Source of the DNA: Sphingosinicella sp041916975
GTDB lineage: Bacteria > Pseudomonadota > Alphaproteobacteria > Sphingomonadales > Sphingomonadaceae
Length of the DNA: 64,000 nt
NCBI RefSeq assembly: GCF_041916975.1
Contig: NZ_JAYRYK010000001.1
Location: 3,906,001 to 3,970,000, forward strand
Direction: 5' to 3'
This document shows, in pieces, positions 7,982-16,510 of this stretch. The notes beneath the pieces were generated by a model, which was not told the DNA's origin, ran no database searches, and saw nothing but the letters and a program-made list of their open reading frames with translations. Numbering within the stretch: position 1 is the first letter of the stretch; the number at the start of each line of letters is the position of its first letter. The translations under genes were made by a program, and so were the position numbers.

Positions 7982-8959
7982 TTATCCTGCGAGGAAGCCC
8001 GTCAGGCGCTTGCTGATGATCGCGTCGGCCTCGGCCATGGTGCGATCGATAAGCTCCTTGCAGCTCGGGATGTCGTGGATCAGTCCGGCGACCATGCCGC
8101 AACTCCAGGCGCCTGCATCCATATCGCCGTCCTTCATGATGCGCGGGTAGACGCCCGCGACTTCCTCGATGATGTCCTCGAACTTCAGGTTTGCGCCCAG
8201 CTGTTTCTCTTTTTCGAGCAGGCGATCGACAGCGGCATTGTGCAGCACGCGCTCGGTATTGCGCAGCGGGCGCATGACGAGGCGGGTGTCAAGCTCGGTC
8301 GCGGCAAGCAGCGCTTGCTTCACCTTTTCATGCACCGGTGCTTCCTTGGTGGCGATGAAGCGCGTGCCCATGTTCATGCCCTCGGCACCGAGTGCGAGCG
8401 CGGCGACGAGGCTGCGGCCGTCCGCCATGCCGCCCGAAGCGACGAACGGAATTTCAAGCTCCTCGGCGGCGCGTGGCAGCAGGATGAAATTCGGCACGTC
8501 GTCCTCGCCCGGATGTCCGCCGCACTCGAAGCCGTCCACTGAAACCGCGTCGCAGCCGATCGACTGCGCCTTCAACGAGTGCCGCACGGAGGTGCATTTA
8601 TGGATCACCTTGATGCCTGCGTCCTTGAAGTATGGGAGCACCTGCTGCGGATTGTTACCTGCCGTTTCGACCGCCTTGACGCCGCCTTCGATGATCGCGC
8701 GCACATAACCGGGGTAGTCGGGCGTGTTGACGACAGGGAGGAAGGTAAGGTTCACGCCGAAGGGTTTGTCGGTCATGTCCCGGCAGCGTGCGATTTCGTT
8801 GGCAAGGTCGGCGGGGGTGCGCTGCGTAAGCCCGGTAATGATGCCCAGACCACCAGCGTTCGAGACGGCGGCGGCCATTTCCGCGAAACCGACGAAGTGC
8901 ATACCGCCCTGAATGATCGGGTGCTGGATGCCAAAAAGCTCGGTGATGCGTGTTTTCAT
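7982..8959 (-). CDS. Nitronate monooxygenase (2-nitropropane dioxygenase family)
   Basis: A 325-residue FMN-dependent TIM-barrel enzyme. The N-terminus FGIQHPIIQGGMHFVG and the internal segments GGLGIITGL, DGFECGGHPGEDD and PFVASGGMADGRSLVAALALGAEGMNMGTRF are typical of the NMO/FabK superfamily with its phosphate-binding loops. It would oxidise alkyl nitronates to carbonyl compounds; the natural substrate is not clear. The ATG at 8959 is preferred over a TTG one codon earlier because AGGAGG lies 5 bases upstream. Confidence 0.85.
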   Translation of the reverse strand: MKTRITELFGIQHPIIQGGMHFVGFAEMAAAVSNAGGLGIITGLTQRTPADLANEIARCRDMTDKPFGVNLTFLPVVNTPDYPGYVRAIIEGGVKAVETAGNNPQQVLPYFKDAGIKVIHKCTSVRHSLKAQSIGCDAVSVDGFECGGHPGEDDVPNFILLPRAAEELEIPFVASGGMADGRSLVAALALGAEGMNMGTRFIATKEAPVHEKVKQALLAATELDTRLVMRPLRNTERVLHNAAVDRLLEKEKQLGANLKFEDIIEEVAGVYPRIMKDGDMDAGAWSCGMVAGLIHDIPSCKELIDRTMAEADAIISKRLTGFLAG

Positions 8960-9048
8960 CAAGTCCTCCTCGTATTTGACGGGAGAATATGACTTTTAGA
9001 TATATATGGGCAAGCCGCGATTTTGGGCAGGCGCGGGACGGGTCTGGA

Positions 9049-10404
9049 TCAGTCCTCAGTAACGGCGGTGTCGTCGCCGGGGCCTGCGGCAGGATCAGGC
9101 TTGGCTGCAATCGGAAGCGATGGCCCCGCCAGCGCAGCGTCCAGCGCGGCGCGGTCGAGTTCGCCTTCCCAGCGCGCGACCACGATCGTCGCCACCGCAT
9201 TCCCTACGAAGTTGGTGAGCGCGCGGCATTCGCTCATGAACCGGTCGATGCCGAGGATCAGTGCCATGCCCGCGACGGGCACGCTCGGCACCACGGAAAG
9301 CGTTGCGGCGAGGGTGATGAAGCCCGCGCCGGTAATGCCCGCAGCGCCCTTCGAACTCAGCATCGCCACGAGCAGCAGCAGCACCTGCTCTTCAAGGGTG
9401 AGATCGATGTTGAGCGCCTGCGCGATGAACAGCGCCGCCATCGTCATGTAGATGTTGGTGCCGTCGAGGTTGAACGAATAGCCGGTCGGCACGACAAGCC
9501 CGACCACGGACTTGGAGGCGCCCGCGCGTTCCATCTTGGATATAAGGCTGGGGAGGGCGGCTTCCGAGCTCGATGTACCGAGGACGAGCAGCAGCTCTTC
9601 CTTGAGGTAGCGGATCAGCTTCAGGATCGAGAAGCCGTTCGCAACGCCGACCAGCCCGAGCACGCCGAGCACGAACAGCAGCGAGGTGAGATAGAAGGTC
9701 GCGATCAGGGCGGCGAGGTTCGCCACCGTGCCGATGCCGTAAGCACCGATCGTGAAAGCGAACGCGCCGAACGCGCCGATTGGTGCAGCCTTCATCAGGA
9801 TGCCGACCAGCCGGAATACCGCGGCGCCGAGTGCTTCGAGGAAGCTTACGACCGGCGCGCCGGTGTCGCCGACAAGCGTGAGCGCGATGCCGAACAGGAT
9901 GGAAACGAACAGCACCTGCAGGATGTCGCCCTCCACGAAGCCGCTGATGAGAGTGTTCGGGATAATGTGCATCAGGAAGCCGACGATGCTGCTGTCGTGC
10001 GCCGCGTTCGAATATTGCGCCACTGCGCCGCCGTCGAGCGTGGCGGGGTCGATGTTGAGCCCACGCCCCGGCTGGATGACGTTTGCGACGATAAGGCCCA
10101 CGATAAGCGCGAGCGTGGAGAAGACGAGGAAGTAGATGAACGCCTTTGCCGCCACCCGCCCTACCGCCCCGAGGTCGCGCATCCCCGCGATACCGGTGAC
10201 GATGGTGAGGAAAATCACCGGGCCGATGATCATCTTAACCAGCTTGATGAAGGCGTCGCCGAGCGGTTTCAGGCTCTCGCCGAACTCCGGCCAGATGTGG
10301 CCGATCGTTCCGCCGAGCACGATGGCGAGCAGGACCTGGAAATAGAGGTGCGCGTAGAACGGCCGCCGCACTGCCGGAGTCGGAACCGATTGCGGCTGGA
10401 TCAA
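9049..10404 (-). CDS. dctA: Dicarboxylate/amino acid:cation symporter (DctA/GltP family)
   Basis: A 451-residue inner-membrane carrier with about eight transmembrane helices and two re-entrant loops. The hallmark serine-rich loop GTSSSEAALPSLISKME and the second signature VVPTGYSFNLDGTNIYMTM are both present, as in GltPh and DctA. It would take up C4-dicarboxylates or acidic amino acids with protons or sodium. The only sensible start is TTG at 10404, supported by GGAGAA six bases upstream; the next Met lies well inside the first conserved helix region. The C-terminal ~35 residues are Ala/Pro/Asp-rich. The gene ends about 90 bp from the start of the nitronate monooxygenase gene. Confidence 0.9.
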   Translation of the reverse strand: MIQPQSVPTPAVRRPFYAHLYFQVLLAIVLGGTIGHIWPEFGESLKPLGDAFIKLVKMIIGPVIFLTIVTGIAGMRDLGAVGRVAAKAFIYFLVFSTLALIVGLIVANVIQPGRGLNIDPATLDGGAVAQYSNAAHDSSIVGFLMHIIPNTLISGFVEGDILQVLFVSILFGIALTLVGDTGAPVVSFLEALGAAVFRLVGILMKAAPIGAFGAFAFTIGAYGIGTVANLAALIATFYLTSLLFVLGVLGLVGVANGFSILKLIRYLKEELLLVLGTSSSEAALPSLISKMERAGASKSVVGLVVPTGYSFNLDGTNIYMTMAALFIAQALNIDLTLEEQVLLLLVAMLSSKGAAGITGAGFITLAATLSVVPSVPVAGMALILGIDRFMSECRALTNFVGNAVATIVVARWEGELDRAALDAALAGPSLPIAAKPDPAAGPGDDTAVTED

Positions 10405-10418
10405 GGGCGTTCTCCGGA

Positions 10419-10492
10419 TGGAGCGGGTGAAGGGAATCGAACCCTCGTCGTAAGCTTGGGAAGCTTCTGCTCTACCATTGAGCTACACCCGC
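10419..10492 (-). tRNA. tRNA-Gly (anticodon CCC)
   Basis: A cloverleaf can be folded on the minus strand: acceptor GCGGGTG with CACCCGC, D-arm GCTC/GAGC, anticodon loop TTCCCAA, and a T-arm with TTCGATT. The anticodon CCC reads GGG glycine codons. The discriminator U is followed by an encoded CCA at 10419-10421. It lies between dctA and metZ. Confidence 0.95.
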
Positions 10493-10570
10493 ACGCCGCC
10501 CATTTGAATGGCGCGCCTCTGCTGGTCAAGAGGCGTTGACGTGGGCGCGCGCGGCTGCGATGCACGCGCC

Positions 10571-11779
10571 ATGAAACGGATGAGCGGAGCAAACAGGGAA
10601 GAAACCAAAGGCTGGCGTCCGGCCACGCGCGCCGTGCGCGGCGGCACGATGCGCAGCGAGTTCGGTGAGACGTCGGAAGCGATCTTCCTGACCTCCGGCT
10701 ATTGTTACGACGACGCAGAGACGGTTGCGGCCCGTTTCCGGGGTGACGAGAAGGGCATGACCTACTCGCGCTTGCAGAACCCGACCGTCGCGATGTTCGA
10801 GGAGAGGCTGCGGCTGATCGAGGGTGCCGAAGCCTGCCGCGCGATGGCAAGCGGCATGGCGGCGATGACGGCGGCGCTGCTCTCGCAGCTTCGCGCCGGT
10901 GACCATGTCGTCGCAGGCCGTGCGCTCTTCGGCTCCTGTCGCTGGCTCGTCGATTCGCTGCTCCCGAAGTTCGGTGTCGAAACCACGGTCGTCGACGGGC
11001 GCGAGGTCGCTGACTGGAAGGCGGCGGTGCGGCCGAACACGAAGCTGTTCTTCATGGAAACGCCCGCGAATCCGACGCTCGATATCTGCGATATCCGCGC
11101 CATTTCGGATATTGCGCACGATGCAGGTGCGGTCGTGGTGGTGGACAACGCCTTTGCGACGCCGGTTCTCCAGCGTCCTCTCGAATTCGGTGCGGATATC
11201 GTAGCCTATTCGGCGACCAAGATGCTCGATGGGCAGGGCCGTGTGCTCGCGGGTGCCGTGCTCGGTTCGGAAGAGTTCATTGAAGGTGAACTGCTCGCTT
11301 TCACGCGCAACACCGGACCGACCCTCTCCGCGTTCAATGCGTGGGTGGTGCTCAAGGGGCTTGAGACGCTCGAACTCCGGATGGCGAAACAGTGCGAGAA
11401 CGCGCTCGCAGTTGCCCGCTTCCTTGATGAACGCGTGCCGCGCCTGCTCTATCCGGCACTGCCCTCGCATCCCCAGCACAATCTGGCGATGGCGCAGATG
11501 TCGGGCGGTGGCACGATCATGAGTCTGTTCGTTGCAGACGGGCGCAAGCAGGCACATGGCCTGCTGGACGCGCTCAGCCTTGTCGACATCTCGAACAACA
11601 TCGGTGATTCCCGCACGCTGATGACGCACCCTGCATCGACCACGCACGCCGGCCTCGACGAGAAGGTCCGCGAGGAGATGGGCGTCACGGAATCGATGCT
11701 GCGCCTCTCCGTTGGGCTCGAAGACCCGGCCGATGTGATCGATGATCTCGACCGGGCGCTCTCGGCGGTGGGGTTGTGA
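10571..11779 (+). CDS. metZ: O-succinylhomoserine sulfhydrylase
   Basis: A roughly 402-residue Cys/Met-metabolism PLP enzyme. The PLP lysine is in VAYSATKMLDGQGR (about Lys217), with the upstream GMAAMTAALLSQLRAGDHVV and FFMETPANPTLD segments. GQGRVLAGAVLG after the lysine is characteristic of MetZ rather than MetB or MetC. It makes homocysteine directly from O-succinylhomoserine and sulfide. ATG 10571 is chosen; ATG 10580 is possible and the track upstream is not conserved-looking. The stop overlaps the GTG start of apaG by four bases, a pairing often seen in sphingomonads. The homoserine dehydrogenase gene in this window acts earlier in the same pathway. Confidence 0.93.
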   Translation: MKRMSGANREETKGWRPATRAVRGGTMRSEFGETSEAIFLTSGYCYDDAETVAARFRGDEKGMTYSRLQNPTVAMFEERLRLIEGAEACRAMASGMAAMTAALLSQLRAGDHVVAGRALFGSCRWLVDSLLPKFGVETTVVDGREVADWKAAVRPNTKLFFMETPANPTLDICDIRAISDIAHDAGAVVVVDNAFATPVLQRPLEFGADIVAYSATKMLDGQGRVLAGAVLGSEEFIEGELLAFTRNTGPTLSAFNAWVVLKGLETLELRMAKQCENALAVARFLDERVPRLLYPALPSHPQHNLAMAQMSGGGTIMSLFVADGRKQAHGLLDALSLVDISNNIGDSRTLMTHPASTTHAGLDEKVREEMGVTESMLRLSVGLEDPADVIDDLDRALSAVGL

Positions 11780-12183
11780 AGGAGTTCTTCGCAGCCTCCG
11801 CCACGACCGCCGGTGTCACCGTGCGCGCAAACCCGTCCTATCTGCCGGAGCGCTCGCTGCCGGAGCGGGACCACTATGTGTGGACCTACCATATCCGTAT
11901 CGAAAACGGCCGCGAAGCGCCCGTGCAGCTCATCAGCCGGCACTGGGTCATCACGGACGGGACAGGCAACGTCCACGAGGTGCGCGGTGCAGGCGTCGTC
12001 GGCGCGCAGCCGGTGATCGCGCCGGGCGAGGCCTACGATTATGTCTCAGCCTGCCCGCTCGAAACGCCGATGGGCACGATGGCGGGCTCGTTCCAGATGC
12101 TGGACGAAAAGGGGCAGGGCTTCGACGTCGCGATCCCGCTGTTCCTGCTCACGAGCCCGGCGGCGGCAGGCGCCGCCCACTGA
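11776..12183 (+). CDS. apaG: ApaG-domain protein
   Basis: A 135-residue ApaG protein with a fibronectin-III-like fold. VTVRANPSYLPERS, YHIRIENGREAPVQLISRHW and GVVGAQPVIAPGEAYDYVSAC are family signatures. ApaG proteins were linked to cobalt/magnesium phenotypes in enterobacteria, but the molecular function remains unclear. The GTG start overlaps the metZ stop (GTGA), so the two are probably co-translated. Confidence 0.92.
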   Translation: MKEFFAASATTAGVTVRANPSYLPERSLPERDHYVWTYHIRIENGREAPVQLISRHWVITDGTGNVHEVRGAGVVGAQPVIAPGEAYDYVSACPLETPMGTMAGSFQMLDEKGQGFDVAIPLFLLTSPAAAGAAH

Positions 12184-12570
12184 TCAGCAGTTGCCGACGC
12201 GCTTGAATTCCTGGCGCACCGCGAAGGGCTCACGCCCGCGAATGCCCTGCGCGTCGATCGTGAAGTGGTTGCGGTTGTCCTTCACGATCGTGGTGCGGCC
12301 GCTGCCGAGACCGCGGCAGCTGTAAGCCACCGTGGCGCGCTCCGCGGTGTCTTCGACCACGGTGTGGACGCAGCTCTTCCCGTCCGCCGCTTCAAGGCCG
12401 ACGTGCATCAGCGATTCCGGCGAGATGATGCAGCGATTGGCGCCGCCCGAGACGCTGTACGAACCCGGTTGGAAATCACCGCCGCCGAACAGCGACAGCG
12501 TTACGGGCTGCGCGAACGCAGCCGTTGCTACCACTAGGGCACCACCAGCAAGAACCAGACTCCGGCGCAT
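12184..12570 (-). CDS. Exported DUF3617-like protein
   Basis: A 128-residue secreted protein. Start ATG 12570 (GGGAG upstream) gives a signal peptide cut near AFAQ. Mature sequence has GDFQPGSYSVSGG, a Cys in RCIISPESL, SCVHTVVEDT, YSCRGLG and a terminal GNC. The spacing of four cysteines and the C-terminal G-x-C resemble DUF3617 proteins, which are common in sphingomonads and of unknown role. The assignment is by pattern only. The gene ends next to the convergent apaG stop. Confidence 0.6.
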   Translation of the reverse strand: MRRSLVLAGGALVVATAAFAQPVTLSLFGGGDFQPGSYSVSGGANRCIISPESLMHVGLEAADGKSCVHTVVEDTAERATVAYSCRGLGSGRTTIVKDNRNHFTIDAQGIRGREPFAVRQEFKRVGNC

Positions 12571-12591
12571 GAGCGCGTAACTCCCTGTCAA

Positions 12592-12611
12592 ATCTCCGGT
12601 GATCCGGAGAT
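12592..12611 (-). terminator. Hairpin between hslO and the DUF3617-like gene
   Basis: Perfect 8-bp stem ATCTCCGG/CCGGAGAT with a 4-base loop, downstream of the hslO stop on the minus strand. The bases that follow begin TTGACA, so a promoter for the next gene could also start here. No long U-run. Confidence 0.35.
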
Positions 12612-12656
12612 GGTCACACTATAAGGATGACAGATGAATAAGGCATATCCGGGACG

Positions 12657-13580
12657 TTAATCTCGCATTTCGATTGGGAACATGCGCGAGCAGAACTCGC
12701 AGTTTACATCGATCGTACCTGCTGGCCCGTGCATTTCGGCGAGTTCTTCGGCCGGAAAGCGGCCGAGCACCTCGCGGAAGTGCTGCACCGTGCAGCGGCA
12801 GCCGCGCGTGAGGCCGATGGGCGGTGAGACGCGCACTTCGTCTTCGTTGAACAACCGCCAGAGCAGGGTTTCCTCGCTCAAATGGCCGTCGGTCAGCTCC
12901 GTGTCGGTGATCGTGGAGGCGAGAGCAAGCACATGCTCCCAGTCCTGACTGTCGGTGCGCGCGGCAAGGCGCGGGCCGCCGGTCTCGCCGTGGGGAAGGT
13001 GCTGGACAAGGAGACCGCCGGCTTCCCATGAACCGTCCTCAGCCTGCCGCACCGCGCCGCGCACCAGCGTCGGCACCTGTTCCGAATCGGTGAAATAGCG
13101 CTCCACCGCGTGGCAAAGCGTGTCGCCTTCCAGTGGCACGATGCCTTGATAGCGTTCGTCGGCGCTCTGCTCGATGGTGATGGCGAGGTAGCCGGCGCCG
13201 AACAGGTCCGGGAGCAGCGCGCCGGGCGTGATCTCGCCGAGCCGCTCGGGATCGAAGCGGAGGTAGCCGCGAATCTCTCCGGCGCGGTAGTCGCAGACGA
13301 GAAGGTCGATCGGGCCGCCCTTCGACTGCGCCTGCACGGTGGTTTGCCCTTCGCCCTTCTGCACGGTCGTGCCGATGAGGACGGTGAGGATCAGCGCCTC
13401 GCCGAGGAGCTGGCAGAGTGGGGCAGGGTAGTCGTGCGCGCCGAGGATCGCTGCGAGCGCCGGGCCGAGCCGCGCGACGCGCCCACGCGCGCTGCGTGCC
13501 GGGATCGTGAACGGCAGGACGCGCCCCGTTTGCGGGGTGCCTGCCGAGCCGTTGCCGTTCAGCCGAGCTTGTTCAGACAC
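12657..13580 (-). CDS. hslO: Hsp33 redox-regulated chaperone
   Basis: About 307 residues. Hsp33 is a cytosolic holdase switched on by oxidative unfolding and release of zinc. The four zinc cysteines are visible at the C-terminus as CRC (in RGCRCTV) and CEFC, the CxC...CxxC arrangement. N-terminal domain motifs include GRVARLGPALAAIL and LGEALILTVLIG, and YLAITIEQ and YQGIVPLEG in the centre. The likely start is GTG 13580 (SEQARLNGN...), which overlaps the end of argF by about 20 bases; longer in-frame extension is argF antisense-frame noise. The argF-hslO order suggests one operon. Confidence 0.93.
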   Translation of the reverse strand: MSEQARLNGNGSAGTPQTGRVLPFTIPARSARGRVARLGPALAAILGAHDYPAPLCQLLGEALILTVLIGTTVQKGEGQTTVQAQSKGGPIDLLVCDYRAGEIRGYLRFDPERLGEITPGALLPDLFGAGYLAITIEQSADERYQGIVPLEGDTLCHAVERYFTDSEQVPTLVRGAVRQAEDGSWEAGGLLVQHLPHGETGGPRLAARTDSQDWEHVLALASTITDTELTDGHLSEETLLWRLFNEDEVRVSPPIGLTRGCRCTVQHFREVLGRFPAEELAEMHGPAGTIDVNCEFCSRMFPIEMRD

Positions 13581-14488
13581 CAGAGCAGGATCGCTTTCTG
13601 TGCATGTACGCGGTTCTCGGCCTCGTCCCACACGGCCGACTGCGGCCCGTCCATCACGGCGTCGACAACCTCCTCGCCGCGGTGCGCGGGAAGGCAGTGC
13701 AGGAAGATCGCCGAGGGTTTCGCCTTCGCCATCAGCGCTTCGGTCACCTGATACGGCCCCATCGCGACCATGCGCTGCGCCGCACCGGACTGGCCCATGG
13801 AGACCCACGTGTCGGTGACGACGACGTCCGCGCCCGCGACCGCCGCTTCCGGGTTGCGCTCGACGACGATCTTGGCGCCGCGCGCCTCAGCGCGCGCGAC
13901 GACGGCATCGTCCGGATCGTAGGCGGCGGGAACCGAGAGGCGAATTTCATAGCCGAGCAGGCCGGCGGCCTCGATCAGCGACTGGCAGACATTGTTGCCG
14001 TCGCCCAGCCACGTCCACACCGTGCCCGCGACGCTGCGGCCGAGGCGTTCCTCAACGGTCATCAGATCGGCGACGATCTGGCAGGGGTGGCCGCTGTCGG
14101 TCAGCATGTTGATCACCGGCACGCTGCTTGCGGCAGCGAGCGCTTCCACCTTGTCGTGCCCGTTGGTGCGCAGCGAAATGGCGTCGACGAAGCGGGAAAG
14201 GACGCGCGCGGTGTCCTCGATCGTCTCGCCGCGGCCGAGCTGCATGTCCGCCGAGGACAGGATCATCGCAGAGCCGCCGAGCTGACGCATCGCCATGTCG
14301 AACGAGACGCGCGTGCGCGTGGAGGACTTCTCGAAGATCGCGGCGAGCATGTGCCCGGCGAGCGGGGCGTCGTCGTCGGCCGCGCCCTTGGGCCGCCCGG
14401 CGCGGGCCTGCTTGCGGCGCTTCGCCTCGTCGAGGATCAGCCGCAGGGCTTCGGCGCCCGTGCTTTCGAGATCGAGAAAATGCCGCAT
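13559..14488 (-). CDS. argF: Ornithine carbamoyltransferase
   Basis: A 309-residue anabolic OTCase that makes citrulline from ornithine and carbamoyl phosphate in arginine synthesis. Carbamoyl-phosphate binding SSTRTR (residues 55-60), the HPCQ motif (as SGHPCQIVADLMT) and the C-terminal HCLPAHRGEE are all present. A short insertion, GRPKGAADDDAPLAG, lies near residues 31-45. argD, the frequent upstream partner, is not here; a permease gene lies upstream instead. Confidence 0.95.
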   Translation of the reverse strand: MRHFLDLESTGAEALRLILDEAKRRKQARAGRPKGAADDDAPLAGHMLAAIFEKSSTRTRVSFDMAMRQLGGSAMILSSADMQLGRGETIEDTARVLSRFVDAISLRTNGHDKVEALAAASSVPVINMLTDSGHPCQIVADLMTVEERLGRSVAGTVWTWLGDGNNVCQSLIEAAGLLGYEIRLSVPAAYDPDDAVVARAEARGAKIVVERNPEAAVAGADVVVTDTWVSMGQSGAAQRMVAMGPYQVTEALMAKAKPSAIFLHCLPAHRGEEVVDAVMDGPQSAVWDEAENRVHAQKAILLWCLNKLG

Positions 14489-14612
14489 CGCCCTTCAAAC
14501 CTTCGTTCGTGAATGGCCCCGAAACCGGCCTTCGAAACGGAAAAAGGCGGCCAATCTGACCGCCCTTCGGACTCGCGCGCCTCCATGACGCACGCGGGCC
14601 GCCAAGTCAATG

Positions 14613-15506
14613 TTACTGGCGGGTGCGCCAGCCGGTGCGGAGCGCCCAGTAGCACAGCGTCCACAGCACCGCGTTGATGGCGATGAGCGCGATCGCGCCG
14701 CCGAGCGCGGGGCCATCGTGGATGCCGATGAAGCCTGACCGGAAACCATCGATCACATAGAAGAACGGGTTGAAGTGGCTCGCTGTGTTCCACACGCCCG
14801 CCAGCCGGTCGATCGAGTAGAAGGTGCCGGAAAGCAGCGAGAGCGGCTGCACGACGAAGTTGGTGACCGCGGCGGCATGGTCGAACTTGTCCGCCCAAAG
14901 GCCGGTGAGAACGCCGAGCAGCCCCAGCATCACCGCGCCCATCGTGCCGTAGAAGAAGACGGCGAGCGGGTTGTGGATCGCCACCGAAACGCCCGGCCAC
15001 AGCACCATCGCGCCCCACACCGCGAGCCCGACGAGCCACGCGCGCGTCACGGCGCCCGCGACGAATGAGACCAGAAGCTCCCCCGGCGACAGGGGCGGCA
15101 TCAATATGTCCACGATCGTGCCCTGGACCTTGCCGATGAGAATCGAGGACGAGGTGTTGGCGAAGCTGTTCTGCATCATCGCCATCACGATAAGGCCCGG
15201 CGCAAGGAAGCTGTTGAACGGCACGCCGAGGACCGTGAGGTTGCCGCGCCCGAGCGCCACGGTGAAAATGGCGAGGAACAGCAGCGTGGTGATCGCGGGT
15301 GCCCACACGGTTTGCAACTGCACCTTGAAGAACCGCCTCACCTCCTTCACATAGAGGGTCCGAAGGCCCGGCCAGTTGATGCGGCCGATGATCGGCACGC
15401 CGGGTTCGCTGTGGGCGGGTTCGCTGTGGACCGGCGCGGCCGGTTTCGCTACGGAAGGCTTTGCAAGCTGATCGTGCATCTGCGTGGGAGTAGTGGCTGT
15501 GGCCAT
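14613..15506 (-). CDS. ABC-2 type transporter permease
   Basis: A 297-residue inner-membrane protein with six hydrophobic segments and the ABC-2 membrane domain pattern: an N-terminal cytosolic segment with YVKEVRRFFKVQLQT, then VWAPAITTLLFLAIF, FLAPGLIVMAMMQNSF, SGTFYSIDRLAGVWN and FNPFFYVIDGFRSGF. It would pair with an ATPase for export of a drug, polysaccharide or lipid; no ATPase gene adjoins it in this window. ATG 15506 is used; Met 10 codons later is an alternative. The N-terminal ~35 residues contain a short repeat of HSEPAHSEP. It is divergent from gcrA. Confidence 0.85.
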   Translation of the reverse strand: MATATTPTQMHDQLAKPSVAKPAAPVHSEPAHSEPGVPIIGRINWPGLRTLYVKEVRRFFKVQLQTVWAPAITTLLFLAIFTVALGRGNLTVLGVPFNSFLAPGLIVMAMMQNSFANTSSSILIGKVQGTIVDILMPPLSPGELLVSFVAGAVTRAWLVGLAVWGAMVLWPGVSVAIHNPLAVFFYGTMGAVMLGLLGVLTGLWADKFDHAAAVTNFVVQPLSLLSGTFYSIDRLAGVWNTASHFNPFFYVIDGFRSGFIGIHDGPALGGAIALIAINAVLWTLCYWALRTGWRTRQ

Positions 15507-15557
15507 GCCCCGCAAGCCGGTCGGCTCTTTTGTTTGAAGATTGGAAGTGGGAACGCG

Positions 15558-16148
15558 ATGTCCTGGACGGACGAACGGATCGAGACGCTGAGGAGCCTCT
15601 GGGAAAAGGGGCTGACCGCGAGCCAGATCGCCGACAAGCTCGGCAACGTGAGCCGCAACGCGGTGATCGGCAAGGCGCACCGGCTTGGGCTGAAGGCGCG
15701 CCCGTCTCCCGTGAAGGGCGACAGCGACGGCACGCCGCGCGAGACGGCGAAGAAGGCGGCCGCACCCGCCGCGCCGAAACCCAAGCCCGAAGCCGCCGCT
15801 CCGGAAGCCGCAGCGGCGCAGCCGCGCCCGGCCCCCGAAACCAAGGCGCCACCGGCGCCCGCCGCTGCGCCGAAGCCGGCGATGCCCGTGCGCGCCGCGA
15901 TGCCTGCCGCGCCGGTGAAGCCGCGCGCGCCCGGCGAGAAGGTGACGCTGCTCGACCTCAGCGACAAGATCTGCAAGTGGCCGATCGGCCACCCCGGCGA
16001 ACCCGACTTCCAGTTCTGCGGCCGTCCGGTGAACCCCGGCTTCCCCTACTGCACCGCGCACTGCGCCGAAGCCTATCAGGCCCAGCTCCCCCGCGACCGC
16101 AGCCGGCCTTCCAGAGCACCGATGCCCCCGCTACCGCGCGTCCGCTGA
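15558..16148 (+). CDS. gcrA: GcrA cell-cycle regulator
   Basis: A 196-residue GcrA. The N-terminus MSWTDERIETLRSLWEKG with SASQIADKLG-like and NAVIGKAHRLGLKAR segments is the DNA-binding HTH. A long Ala/Pro/Lys linker (about 58-125) follows, then a C-terminal sigma-70-interacting domain with CKWPIG, FQFCGRP and PYCTAHC. GcrA binds RNA polymerase holoenzyme and activates genes according to GANTC methylation in alphaproteobacteria. The start at 15558 excludes an upstream extension that is antisense to the permease gene. Confidence 0.95.
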   Translation: MSWTDERIETLRSLWEKGLTASQIADKLGNVSRNAVIGKAHRLGLKARPSPVKGDSDGTPRETAKKAAAPAAPKPKPEAAAPEAAAAQPRPAPETKAPPAPAAAPKPAMPVRAAMPAAPVKPRAPGEKVTLLDLSDKICKWPIGHPGEPDFQFCGRPVNPGFPYCTAHCAEAYQAQLPRDRSRPSRAPMPPLPRVR

Positions 16149-16510
16149 GCCCTTTTTGCGCGGCTCGGTCCGCGCGAAGTAGAGGAAGTGGAGGCCAACA
16201 CGCGTTTTTTTTTAAAAACGCGTGGCGCTGACGGCTGTCCGCGGCGTGTGAAGGCGCGTACCGAGGCTGGCATTTTCCGTTTTCAATGCGCGGATCAGCG
16301 ATGGGTGCCGCGCTTCAAAGAGCGCACGGAGGCTGGCACAGCTTTTCCTATTTCGGAAGGGGGCGTCTTAACTCAATGATTGTGTGCGATTAGGCGTCTA
16401 ACCCTAATCCAGCCCCTCAGAGCGTCTGCGGTGAAGTCCAAATGCGGCAGATGACTCTAGATAACTAACCTCCCATTTTTTTCGCCCGCGCGCTGTGATA
16501 ATAAGGCGTC
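16149..16510. other. Long spacer before the DUF4238 gene
   Basis: About 360 bases with no convincing coding sequence. It holds the T-tract hairpin at 16199-16224 and an imperfect direct repeat with a shared GGAGGCTGGCA-like core (near 16265 and 16328). The end nearest the DUF4238 gene is A+T-richer than the surroundings. Confidence 0.4.
16199..16224 (+). terminator. Perfect hairpin with T-rich centre after gcrA
   Basis: An 11-bp inverted repeat, CACGCGTTTTT pairing with AAAAACGCGTG, with a TTTT loop. It lies 50 bp after the gcrA stop and is the best terminator candidate for that gene. The T-run is inside the hairpin rather than after it. Confidence 0.5.

Noticed and set aside
8989..10539. 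516-codon frame on the + strand opposite dctA
   Set aside because: Its translation is rich in Arg, Glu, Asp and His with no domain, as expected for antisense of a membrane protein in GC-rich DNA; dctA has full family motifs.
10493..10570. SAM-responsive riboswitch before metZ
   Set aside because: Only 78 bases separate the tRNA from metZ and no pseudoknot-forming pattern is evident.
15312..15557. N-terminal extension of gcrA
   Set aside because: The extra in-frame codons are antisense to the permease gene; MSWTDERI at 15558 is the standard GcrA start.
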